Assembly: GCA_003141715.1 (NCBI GenBank)
Contig: PLNF01000078.1
Location: forward strand, 7,011 to 62,955
Direction: 5' to 3'
Source: Bacteroidales bacterium
GTDB lineage: Bacteria > Bacteroidota > Bacteroidia > Bacteroidales > VadinHA17
DNA: 55,945 bases
The position numbers and the translations under genes were made by a program. How positions within the stretch are numbered: the stretch's first letter is position 1; the number at the start of each line of letters is the position of its first letter. Below the pieces are notes generated by a model. That model saw only the letters and a program-made list of their open reading frames with translations. It searched no databases and had not been told where the DNA came from. This document shows, in pieces, positions 39,590 through 48,943 of this stretch.

Positions 39590-39740
39590 TTTTCTGCTGA
39601 CTCAATCTGGAAATGAGGTGGCTGTTTCAGCGGCACACCTTATTAAATTCTATAAATTATGGTTCAAAAAGTAATGGATTGACTAATCTTTTAATTTAAA
39701 TTGTTAATTTAGTGTGTTATAATTTGTAAAGGGGCAATTT

Positions 39741-42700
39741 ATGAGAGATAAGTTACGTACTCTCCTTCAAATTGAATCAGGAGAGGAGTCAATGGTATCA
39801 ATGCTTCTGACACAATCGGTCTTTCTGGGGATTTTTATCGGAGCATTTGATATTGCTGCACATTCCCTTTTACTCTCGACTTTTGACGAAAAAATGATGG
39901 CACGGGGATATGTTTTTTCCGGGATTGCCGGCATTATCCTTACATCACTTTATTCACGGTTCCTTACAAGATTACAATTCAAAAACTTCGCAATCATTAA
40001 CCTTATTGTTGTTACAGTACTGACACTTTTCCTTTGGTCTGCAATGATTTTTTCACCGGCAAAATGGATAATATTCATGGTGTTCATGATGTTTGGACCT
40101 CTGAATATTCTGGCACTGTTCGGCTTTTGGGGAACTGCAGAACGGTTGTTTACAGGTAAACAGGGAAAAAGATTGTTCCGGCTCGCCGATACAGGACTGA
40201 TCGTCGGAATAATTATTATTTCTTTCGCCATTCCGGTAATAATGTCTTTTAAATTTCATTCACACACCATTTTATTTGTAAGTGCATCTTCCGTATTTAT
40301 TGCGACCATTATCCAGAGTGTGATCGGGAAACAGTTAAGTCTGGCTGCTATTGACGGGGAGCAATATGCTGAAAAACCTGAAAAGAGAAAATCTCTTTTT
40401 GTTGTTTTACGTGAAGACCCTTATATCAGAACTATAGCCATTTTTGCATCTCTTTCGGTTTTAACTGCATTTTTCATACAGTATTCATTCATGGCAATTA
40501 CAAGAGAACAATATCCTGTAGCAGAAGATATGGCCGGTTTTCTGGGCCTTTTCACCGGCAGCATGATGATCTTCATCCTGTTTGTTAAACTGGTTGTCTT
40601 TCCATATGTTCTTCGTAACTACGGACTTCGAACCTGTCTTATAACTTCACCGGTACTTATTGCTGTTTTTACAGCAATAGTAATACTCACTGGTTTGTTC
40701 ATGGGTTATAGCCCTGAAGCATCAGGCGGATTTATGTTATTCTTCCTTCTTCTTGCATTTAGCAGGCTCATTTCAAAATCTCTGAAAGACTCAGTAGAAT
40801 TTTCTTCTTTTAGAGTCATTTATCAATCAATTGATAAAAAAGTAAAATCAGGGATCCAGTCTGGAATGGTTGGTACCGTGAATGAAATGGCGGTATTCTT
40901 TTCGGGACTTATCCTGACGGGCCTTGGTCTTTTTAGCTTTATTAAGCTTATTCACTTTTCATTGTTCCAGTTTATTATTGTCTTAATATGGCTTTTTGTT
41001 GCTCTCAGGTTATTTAGGGAGTACAGAAAATCAATTGTAAAAGCAACGGAAATAACGGCTATGGAAGGATCAGTAGCCAATATTTCAAATAAACAGGATA
41101 CTTTAAAAAACAGATTTTCTGCTTATATAAACTTCAGAACAGATTATTTTAGTCTTTTATCGGGTGATTTTTCAGTTTTGAACAGAATCAGGAATAGTTG
41201 GTATTTTGAAGAAATAATTGATTACGCCTACTCGAAAAAGGATATAAATCTTTTACCGGTTCTGAAAAAAACTGCAATTAATACCGACCTTGATGAAGGA
41301 GTCAGACAGCACTCCGCTGAGGTAGTCGAGATTCTGCAACAGCATTCGACTTTTCTTGAGTCTGATAATGAAAAGATTAGCAAAGCAAAAAAAGTCCTTT
41401 CGGGTTCCAGGATGCCTGAAACAACAGAAATTCTCAGACTTTTAAGAGATAACTCTATTGAATCCAAAAAACTGGCAATTTACATGATTGGTAAATTCAG
41501 GTTAACTGACTTAATATCAGAAGTATGTGGATGTCTGAGTATCCCCGATTTGAAAAATGATGCTTATGAAGTTCTAAAGACCTTTGGCTCGGGTGCAAAG
41601 GATGAATTAGTAAGGTTTTATCTACTCACATCAGGAAATACAAAGTTAAGCAAAACAATATTGCATCTTTTAGGTAAAACATGTACAAAGGAGACTGTAG
41701 CATTCCTGTTTTCCCGACTCTGGTCAAATTCAAGACAGCTAAAGGAGATTGCCGTTAAATGTCTTATTGACTGTAAGTTCAGCCCATCTGAAGAGGAGAA
41801 GCAACGCCTTCATCAACTAATTTCTGAAGTTATTGGTTTAATTACCTGGAATCTTTCAGCAAAAGTCTCTCTTGAAAGAGATAATGATAATTTCCTTCTC
41901 GATAAAATTAACCGGGAAATAGACAGGTGGAATACGTTTCTTTTTAATCTGCTTTCAATAACTTATGATTCAGGTTCTATAGCCAGGATCAGGGAAAATT
42001 TTGGTATTGAAACCATGGAGAGTGTCACTTACGCGCTTGAAATGACAGATATAGTAGTTTCTGATTTAATAAAACCAAAGTTGATTTCTCTTCTTGATGT
42101 TGTTCCGGATGAGGATAAAGTAATAAATCTATTTCAATTCTTTCCTGGAGAAATTCTACCACGTAAAAAACTTCTTGAAGACATAATTAATTGCGATTAT
42201 AATCTCATAAGTCTATGGACTAAGGCATGTGCGTTGAGGATTATTAAAAATATTGAAGGTGATGATATGGCTGAATCTGTGACCGCTCTTCTTTTCAGTC
42301 CGGAAGAATTGATTCAGGAAGAGTCCGCGAACCTGATTGCACGGTCAAAGCCTGAGCTCTACATCTCAGTTTCTCAGAGAATACCTGGTTCAATAAAAAC
42401 GCGACTGGATAAAATAATAAATGGGACCACAGCTAAAGAAGAATTCCTTTATGAGAAGGTTCAATTCCTCTCAAAGTATTTTGGAGTAATTACAGAAGAT
42501 GAGTTGTTGTCATTAGCCTGTGATATGAAGTATATTAAAAACTTTGATAGCATCTCCATCCAATCTTCCGGAGGTTGCATCATTTGGCCTATAAACGGCG
42601 ACAATGGGAGTAATGAAGTTCATGTGGTTTACAGCGGAGAGATAGAAAGACTGACCCGGAAATATCAAAGTCGGTACAATCTCTCTTTTTACTTTTTACC

Positions 42701-42785
42701 TCTAAGTGCAGTTGAAGAATATCATTTTCAGTTCCCCGACCATTCATTTGAGATTTTAAAATATATAGATAATAACGAGGAATAA
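39741..42785 (+). CDS. NTT/MFS-like multi-TM protein with HEAT-like helical region and degenerate cNMP-binding-like C-terminus
   Basis: N-terminal ~430 aa about 12 hydrophobic segments (SVFLGIFIGAFDIAAHSLLLSTF...). C-terminal ~550 aa soluble alpha-helical repeats. End 'FYFLPLSAVEEYHFQFPDHSFEILKYI' resembles a cNMP-domain tail. Confidence 0.55.
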   Translation: MRDKLRTLLQIESGEESMVSMLLTQSVFLGIFIGAFDIAAHSLLLSTFDEKMMARGYVFSGIAGIILTSLYSRFLTRLQFKNFAIINLIVVTVLTLFLWSAMIFSPAKWIIFMVFMMFGPLNILALFGFWGTAERLFTGKQGKRLFRLADTGLIVGIIIISFAIPVIMSFKFHSHTILFVSASSVFIATIIQSVIGKQLSLAAIDGEQYAEKPEKRKSLFVVLREDPYIRTIAIFASLSVLTAFFIQYSFMAITREQYPVAEDMAGFLGLFTGSMMIFILFVKLVVFPYVLRNYGLRTCLITSPVLIAVFTAIVILTGLFMGYSPEASGGFMLFFLLLAFSRLISKSLKDSVEFSSFRVIYQSIDKKVKSGIQSGMVGTVNEMAVFFSGLILTGLGLFSFIKLIHFSLFQFIIVLIWLFVALRLFREYRKSIVKATEITAMEGSVANISNKQDTLKNRFSAYINFRTDYFSLLSGDFSVLNRIRNSWYFEEIIDYAYSKKDINLLPVLKKTAINTDLDEGVRQHSAEVVEILQQHSTFLESDNEKISKAKKVLSGSRMPETTEILRLLRDNSIESKKLAIYMIGKFRLTDLISEVCGCLSIPDLKNDAYEVLKTFGSGAKDELVRFYLLTSGNTKLSKTILHLLGKTCTKETVAFLFSRLWSNSRQLKEIAVKCLIDCKFSPSEEEKQRLHQLISEVIGLITWNLSAKVSLERDNDNFLLDKINREIDRWNTFLFNLLSITYDSGSIARIRENFGIETMESVTYALEMTDIVVSDLIKPKLISLLDVVPDEDKVINLFQFFPGEILPRKKLLEDIINCDYNLISLWTKACALRIIKNIEGDDMAESVTALLFSPEELIQEESANLIARSKPELYISVSQRIPGSIKTRLDKIINGTTAKEEFLYEKVQFLSKYFGVITEDELLSLACDMKYIKNFDSISIQSSGGCIIWPINGDNGSNEVHVVYSGEIERLTRKYQSRYNLSFYFLPLSAVEEYHFQFPDHSFEILKYIDNNEE

Positions 42786-45700
42786 TGCGAACTCAAACGA
42801 TCAAAGATTGCAATCCCTTCCCCGGACTAAGACCCTTTACTACTGAAGATAGCGATCTGTTCTTCGGACGGGAAGCTGAATGTGATGAGGTAATCTTAAG
42901 ATTACTTAAAAACAGGTATATAACTGTTATTGGTGCTTCAGGAAGCGGCAAATCATCACTTATCTATGCCGGAGTCCTTCCAAAAATCATGAATTTAAAA
43001 ATCAGGGAATCCTCCATCTGGAAGATTATTTCTTTCAGACCCGGGAACGACCCGTTCGGAAATCTGGCTGGAGCATTATCAAATGGGATTATTGACTCAG
43101 GGCAGACAAGAATTGAACGAGAGATAATTCTTTCTGATTTTCTCGATAACCCTGGTAGTTTTTCTGATGTCCTAAGGAAACACATGATTAGACATGATGA
43201 CAATGTCCTTCTGGTTATTGATCAGCTTGAAGAACTTTTCAGATACTTTTCACCCGGAAAATCTGAAATTTCTCATGCAACTGCAATAAAATTTGTTGAT
43301 TTTCTGGTAAACTCCATCATAAAGTCTGACGAAAATGTTTTTATAATTGTTACGATGCGTTCTGAATACCTGGGAGAATGTTCACATTACAAGAGTCTCA
43401 CCAGGCTGGTCAACAACAGCAATTATCTTGTTCCTGAGATGGGGAAGGAAAGTTGGAGAAAAGTTATTGAGGGGCCTGTAAATTTTGCCGGAGCAAAAAT
43501 TGACCCGGAACTTATCGAAACACTTCTAAATGACATCAAAGACCGGACTGATCAGCTTCCTGTTTTGCAACACGCCATGATGAGGACATGGGAACACTGG
43601 CAGGAGCTTGATCAACCTGACAAACCAATTACCATAGCAGATTATGACTTAGTTGGTACAGTTAATAATGCTGTTTCACTCCATGCGGATGAGGTTTATG
43701 AAGAACTAAGCCAGCACGGAAAAGAGATCTGCGCGATATTATTTAAAACTATTACGAGGAAAGGTTCAGATAATAAAGGTTTACGGCATCCTTCAGATAT
43801 TGAAACGATAAAGTCAATTGCCGGGTGTTCAGATGAAGAATTATTTGATATTATTGAAAAGTTCAGGAGCGCATCACGATCCTTTGTCACACCACGGGAG
43901 GATATCATTCTGAGTAATAGCTCTGTAATAGACCTTCAGAACGAATGTACTATCCGTTTGTGGGATCGCCTGAAGGATTGGATAGATAATGAAGATTATT
44001 CAATGCAGATGTATTTACGGATATCAGAAGCATCTGCTCTTTATCATCAAGGGAAGACCAGTTTATACAGACCCCCTGACCTGCAACTCGCAATAAACTG
44101 GCGCGATCAGTATAATCCAACGCTCTCATGGGCAGTTCAATACAATCCTGCTTTTGAAAGGGCAATGGTTTACCTTCGGACCAGCGAAAAAGCATATCTC
44201 GAAGAGGAACAAAATAAAATCAGACAGCAGAAAAGGAAAGTGAAGAGGACCAGGTTTATTACAAGGGTTCTTGGAATTGCCTTTTTATTATCTGTAGGAT
44301 TCATGCTCTTTGAATATGTTCAGAAGTCAACTGTTGAAAGGCAGTCCATTCTTGCAGAAAAACAAAGGATCCAGGCTGTCAAGGAAAAAGCGATAGCTGA
44401 TTCGTTTGCTATTATTGTTATTAAACATAAGATTATTTCAGATTCAACTGCCTCTGCTGCCATAAAGAATGCTGAAGAGGCAAAGGAGCAGAAAATTGTT
44501 GCAGACCTTCAGAAATCTTTTGCTGAAAGAAATGCTAAAGAGGCATTGCGTCAAAAAAATCTTGCCGTTGAACAAAAAAATGGAGCCCAGCGCCTGAGGA
44601 TGCTGTCTATTGGTAAGTCAATGTCACTTAAATCGTTGCAGATGACAGGCCAAAAAGACCTGCAGACACTTCTGGCTTATCAGGCCTATCTGTTTAATAA
44701 AAGGAATAACGGACCTGATAATGATGCCGATATTTATGCCGGTTTGTACAATGTTGCTCTCCAGTATGGTAGTATTAACTTTAAGTCCTTCAAAGGGCAT
44801 AATGGAGAAATTAAGAGTATAGCATTTGTACCCGGAAAAAACGAATTTTTTACTTCGGGGAATGATGGAAAGGTACTGAAATGGTCACTTGAGAAAAAAG
44901 ATCAGACACTTCAGGTCATTTATTCAGGAAGCGATATTATCGAGGTTTTGGCCGTCAGTCCTGATGCTTCCTGGCTTGCATGTGGGAGTTCAAACTCCTC
45001 TATAAAGATGATCCCATTAAAAGGGAACGATCCTGGATATGAGATGACGGGTCACAAGGGAGGAATTAAATCACTTATCTTTTCATATGACGGGAAATAC
45101 CTCTATTCAGCGGCGCTCGATGGGAAGGTGCTCAAATGGGACATTGCTGCGAGGACAAGTGTTAATGTTTCTACAGGCTTGATGGAGATAACTTCAATTG
45201 ATATCTCCTCAAAAGGGAATTATCTTGCCGGTATCAGTGCCGATGGTAATGTTGTTGTTTGGAATCCCGGACAAAACTCAGATAATTTCAGAATCGAGAC
45301 GGCCGAGAAAAATATTAAAGTGGTTAAGTTCAATCCCGAAAACAACCTTCTCGCAATAGGTGATGCTGATGGCACTGTCGAACTATGGGATATTGACCTT
45401 CATAAAAAACTTTCAGAGGTGAAAGCCCATAGTGGACAGGTTAATGATATTCAGTTTAATACATCCCTGAAGCAGATGGCGACAGCAGGTAATGACAAAA
45501 AACTGAAAATATTTAATATTGAAGATCCAACCGACCTGACAGAACCACCGGTTACATTATCCGATAATGAAGGATTTGTCCTGGTAATGCAATTCAGTCC
45601 CGACGGCCAGATGATCGTATCCGGAGAATCAGGTGGAGGGAATAACCTTATCAGAAGACCTTCGCATGTTGACTATCTGGTTCATGATATATGCAATATG

Positions 45701-45844
45701 GTCTCAAGGAACATGACTCAGGAAGAGTGGAATGTATATGTTGGAAAGGATATACCTCTGGAAAAGACCTGCCAGAATAAGAATTTTAATATTAAAGTAG
45801 AACCGATAACATCGATAAACAAATATAGAAACATTAACAGATAA
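42785..45844 (+). CDS. nSTAND1-like NTPase with TM segment, coiled coil and WD40 repeats
   Basis: NPFPGLRPFTTEDSDLFFGREAECDEVILRLL, Walker A GASGSGKSSLIYAG, Walker B VLLVIDQLEELF; TM 'VLGIAFLLSVGFMLF'; WD40 units (GHNGEIKSIAFVPGKNEFFTSGNDGKVLKWS etc.). Confidence 0.9.
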   Translation: MRTQTIKDCNPFPGLRPFTTEDSDLFFGREAECDEVILRLLKNRYITVIGASGSGKSSLIYAGVLPKIMNLKIRESSIWKIISFRPGNDPFGNLAGALSNGIIDSGQTRIEREIILSDFLDNPGSFSDVLRKHMIRHDDNVLLVIDQLEELFRYFSPGKSEISHATAIKFVDFLVNSIIKSDENVFIIVTMRSEYLGECSHYKSLTRLVNNSNYLVPEMGKESWRKVIEGPVNFAGAKIDPELIETLLNDIKDRTDQLPVLQHAMMRTWEHWQELDQPDKPITIADYDLVGTVNNAVSLHADEVYEELSQHGKEICAILFKTITRKGSDNKGLRHPSDIETIKSIAGCSDEELFDIIEKFRSASRSFVTPREDIILSNSSVIDLQNECTIRLWDRLKDWIDNEDYSMQMYLRISEASALYHQGKTSLYRPPDLQLAINWRDQYNPTLSWAVQYNPAFERAMVYLRTSEKAYLEEEQNKIRQQKRKVKRTRFITRVLGIAFLLSVGFMLFEYVQKSTVERQSILAEKQRIQAVKEKAIADSFAIIVIKHKIISDSTASAAIKNAEEAKEQKIVADLQKSFAERNAKEALRQKNLAVEQKNGAQRLRMLSIGKSMSLKSLQMTGQKDLQTLLAYQAYLFNKRNNGPDNDADIYAGLYNVALQYGSINFKSFKGHNGEIKSIAFVPGKNEFFTSGNDGKVLKWSLEKKDQTLQVIYSGSDIIEVLAVSPDASWLACGSSNSSIKMIPLKGNDPGYEMTGHKGGIKSLIFSYDGKYLYSAALDGKVLKWDIAARTSVNVSTGLMEITSIDISSKGNYLAGISADGNVVVWNPGQNSDNFRIETAEKNIKVVKFNPENNLLAIGDADGTVELWDIDLHKKLSEVKAHSGQVNDIQFNTSLKQMATAGNDKKLKIFNIEDPTDLTEPPVTLSDNEGFVLVMQFSPDGQMIVSGESGGGNNLIRRPSHVDYLVHDICNMVSRNMTQEEWNVYVGKDIPLEKTCQNKNFNIKVEPITSINKYRNINR

Positions 45845-45860
45845 GGTCGCTAAGGTTTTT

Positions 45861-45978
45861 TGCCCCCCACCCCCCCCTATAGGGGGGCTAAATTCGTTAT
45901 TCAAGAGTAATTCAGGTAAATCCACAAAATTAATCCCCCTTCTAGGGGGATGTCCCGCTTCGGCGGGACAGGGGGTCT
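45861..45978. repeat. G/C-run palindromic intergenic element 3
   Basis: cccccacccccccctataggggggctaaa...ttaatcccccttctagggggatgtcccgcttcggcgggacaggggg. Confidence 0.85.
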
Positions 45979-46122
45979 TACTTCCAAAACAAAATTCCTT
46001 TAGGGTGAAGTTCTGTGTCAGCCAGCCAGGGGTTGTGCTTACCTGGCACCCTCTATGGTTAAAAAGGTCTTTTTAAACGACCTATATAGGGGTTTCCCAA
46101 TTTTAATTAAATTTGCCCCCGG

Positions 46123-46155
46123 TTTGGTACCCTGAACAAGGGTACTTTATTTTTG
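46123..46155 (+). promoter_or_regulatory. Putative promoter of gpmI (TTTG-N21-TATTTTTG) with dyad in the spacer
   Basis: TTTG at 46123-46126, TATTTTTG at 46148-46155, ATG at 46182. Spacer contains GTACCC-TGAACAA-GGGTAC. Confidence 0.65.
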
Positions 46156-46181
46156 TTTAGTGTTTATTTAGATTTAAGATA

Positions 46182-47702
46182 ATGAAGAACAGAAAGACTT
46201 TACTTATGATACTTGATGGCTGGGGAATCGGCGATGGTTCGAAAGCAGATGTAATTAGTCAGGTTCCAACACCTAATCTTACTTATTACAAAAATAATTA
46301 TCCGAATTCCAGGCTTCATGCATCAGGGGAGGATGTCGGATTGCCCGACGGGCAAATGGGAAATTCTGAAGTAGGTCATCTGAATATCGGAGCCGGAAGA
46401 GTTATTTATCAGGATCTTGTTAAGATAAATAAGGAATGCAAGACAGGTGATATCAGGAAGAACAAAGTTTTGACAGATGCATTCTCTCATGCCCGTGATA
46501 ATAACAAACAGGTTCATTTTATGGGATTGTTGTCCGATGGAGGTGTTCACTCCCTTGATAAACACCTTTATTATCTGTGCGATATGACAATGGATTATGG
46601 ATTAAAAAATGTGTTCATTCATGGTTTTGGCGACGGTAGGGATACGGACCCCCGCAGTGGGATTGGCTATATGAAGAATCTTCTGGATCATCTCAAAAAG
46701 TCTAATGGGAAAGTCGCTTCATTCATTGGAAGATTCTATGCAATGGACCGTGATAAGAGATGGGAAAGAGTTAAAGAGGCATACGACCTTATCGTAAGTG
46801 GAACAGGTGCTCCAACCGGTAATATAATAGATGGTATGCAGGAATCATATAATGCCGGAGTTACTGATGAATTCATGAAACCGATTGTTGTTACTGATAA
46901 TTATGGCAATCCTGTTGGCCTGGTGAAAGAGGGTGATGTTATAATTTTTTTCAATTTCAGGAATGACAGGGCAAAGGAACTGACAATTGCACTTACTCAA
47001 AAAGATATGCCTGAGAATGGGATGAAGACCATTCCATTGTACTATTGCACTATGACCCCCTATGATGCTACCTTTAAAGGTCTGCATATCATTTATCCGA
47101 AAGATAATGCTGATAATACTATAGGAGAAGTACTTGCAGCAGCAGGGAAACATCAGCTAAGAATTGCGGAAACCGAAAAATATGCCCATGTTACCTTTTT
47201 CTTCTCCGGGGGACGCGAGGAGAAATTCAATAACGAAGAAAGGATTATGATACCTTCCCCAAAAGTTGCAACATACGATCTGCAACCGGAAATGAGTGCT
47301 TACGCTGTTACTGAAGCCGTTATTAATGCAATTGAATCAGAAAAGTACGATTTCATCTGTCTGAATTTCGCAAATGGCGACATGGTTGGCCATACCGGGG
47401 TTTATGAAGCAATTAAAAAAGCTGTCGCAACTGTTGACGAGTGTGCAGGGTCTGTAATTAAATCAGCCCGCAAGTTTGGTTATGATGTTCTGGTTATTGC
47501 TGATCATGGTAATGCCGACAAGGCATTAAATGAAGACGGATCACCTAATACAGCTCACTCGCTAAATCCTGTTCCCTGTGTACTTATAAGTGATGACTAT
47601 AAAAAGATCAATGAGGGAATACTTGCAGATGTAGCACCTACATTACTGAAAATAATGGGTATTCCCATACCAAAAGATATGACTGGGAAAGTGCTTGTCT
47701 AA
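46182..47702 (+). CDS. gpmI: 2,3-bisphosphoglycerate-independent phosphoglycerate mutase
   Basis: [66 protein letters not shown]. Confidence 0.95.
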   Translation: MKNRKTLLMILDGWGIGDGSKADVISQVPTPNLTYYKNNYPNSRLHASGEDVGLPDGQMGNSEVGHLNIGAGRVIYQDLVKINKECKTGDIRKNKVLTDAFSHARDNNKQVHFMGLLSDGGVHSLDKHLYYLCDMTMDYGLKNVFIHGFGDGRDTDPRSGIGYMKNLLDHLKKSNGKVASFIGRFYAMDRDKRWERVKEAYDLIVSGTGAPTGNIIDGMQESYNAGVTDEFMKPIVVTDNYGNPVGLVKEGDVIIFFNFRNDRAKELTIALTQKDMPENGMKTIPLYYCTMTPYDATFKGLHIIYPKDNADNTIGEVLAAAGKHQLRIAETEKYAHVTFFFSGGREEKFNNEERIMIPSPKVATYDLQPEMSAYAVTEAVINAIESEKYDFICLNFANGDMVGHTGVYEAIKKAVATVDECAGSVIKSARKFGYDVLVIADHGNADKALNEDGSPNTAHSLNPVPCVLISDDYKKINEGILADVAPTLLKIMGIPIPKDMTGKVLV

Positions 47703-47725
47703 AACATTTGTCTCAACTATGTAAA

Positions 47726-47826
47726 CCCCCCAACCCCCCTGAAGGGGGGCTAAAGCTCGGATACAATGATAATTTTGCTTAAAAAACGAGAATTAACCCC
47801 CCTATAGGGGGGCAGGGGGGGCAAAA
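47726..47826. repeat. G/C-run palindromic intergenic element 4
   Basis: ccccccaacccccctgaaggggggctaaagctcg ... gagaattaacccccctataggggggcaggggggg. Confidence 0.85.
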
Positions 47827-47853
47827 AATGATTGACAGATAAGTAATCTTCTT

Positions 47854-48438
47854 ATGCTCCATATTAACAATACCATATTCAGTTTCGACATTCTCGAAAA
47901 AAAATTCAGATGTGACCTGCCTTTATGTCTTGGTAATTGTTGCAGATATGGGGATTCAGGTGCACCATTAAGTGTCGCCGAGACACTTATTCTGGATGAC
48001 ATCTGGACTGTTGTTAAACCCTATCTCAGGCCAGAAGGGATTGCTGCAATACAAGAGAAAGGCAGAAGTGTAAGAGATTTTGAAAACGAGAGAGTTACAC
48101 CCCTTATTGGCAATGAGGAATGTGCATATACAAATATGGAGGGAAATATTTTCAAGTGTGGAATTGAACAGGCATGGTCAGATGGTAAAACCTCATTCAG
48201 AAAACCATTGTCATGCCACCTTTTTCCTGTTCGTATTAAAGATTATTCTGATTTCAGAGCAGTCAATTATGAAGAGTTGGCAATTTGCTCGCCGGCGCGC
48301 AAGACAGGCATGGAAGAGGGTATTTATGTATATGAATTTCTAAAAGAGCCATTAATCAGGGCTTTAGGAGAAGACCTGTACAAAGAGTTGTGCATTGCTG
48401 CAGAAGAATTAAGGAAGAATAAAACTTTGAAGAAGTGA
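47854..48438 (+). CDS. DUF3109-family Cys-rich protein
   Basis: FRCDLPLCLGNCCRYGDSGAPLSVAE, EECAYTNMEGNIFKCGIEQAW, FRKPLSCHLFPVRI, ICSPA. Confidence 0.85.
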   Translation: MLHINNTIFSFDILEKKFRCDLPLCLGNCCRYGDSGAPLSVAETLILDDIWTVVKPYLRPEGIAAIQEKGRSVRDFENERVTPLIGNEECAYTNMEGNIFKCGIEQAWSDGKTSFRKPLSCHLFPVRIKDYSDFRAVNYEELAICSPARKTGMEEGIYVYEFLKEPLIRALGEDLYKELCIAAEELRKNKTLKK

Positions 48439-48671
48439 TTCCCTGTTGTTTAATATGTATTCAACAAAAATCCATTACGTTATAACTCGAAAGAGTATTT
48501 TGTTATTAAAAAATAAAGGGATCAGTAATTAAACTATTTATGTCAGAATTTAGGAGAAACTTCCAAATTTGAGCATCTTTATTTATCATATCATAATTCA
48601 CATTTTTCTTAATTAATGTGACTATATGAAATGATGTATCTAAGATCCAAAATCTCTTGAAAATCAATTTA

Positions 48672-48814
48672 TTTACCCCAACCCCAACCTTGCTTTGCCG
48701 AAGCGGCTACGCGAAGGCGAGGGGGGTTTAAATTGATTTTGACTGCGTCGAGCTCGTCCCGATAAATCGGGACTCGGTTCTTCGCTCTCCGCCGACTGAC
48801 GGAGCCGGGGTAAA
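48672..48814. repeat. MITE-like element with terminal inverted repeats TTTACCCC/GGGGTAAA
   Basis: TTTACCCC at 48672-48679 and GGGGTAAA at 48807-48814; 10-bp GAAAATCAAT direct repeats at 48659-48668 and 48819-48828; internal hairpin gtcccgataaatcgggac. Confidence 0.6.
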
Positions 48815-48877
48815 AGAAGAAAATCAATGAATTTTTATGGAGTATACCAAGTACTCACATAAAATAAAATTGTTTAG

Positions 48878-48909
48878 TTTGGAAATTTAAAAAAGTTCCC
48901 ATATATTTG
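48878..48909 (+). promoter_or_regulatory. Putative promoter of susC-like gene (TTTG-N20-TATATTTG)
   Basis: TTTG at 48878-48881, TATATTTG at 48902-48909, ATG at 48944. Confidence 0.7.
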
Positions 48910-48943
48910 GTTGTTGACTTAAACCTATTAAACCTAAATTCGT

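Noticed and set aside
42785-45844. Calling the nSTAND1-WD40 gene a proven anti-phage system
   Set aside because: Architecture is suggestive only; no other defence genes flank it and many STAND-WD40 proteins have unknown roles.
46127-46156. GTACCC...GGGTAC hairpin plus T run considered as a terminator
   Set aside because: The T run is part of a good TATTTTTG -7 element with TTTG 21 nt upstream and gpmI 26 bp downstream; promoter/operator is the better reading.
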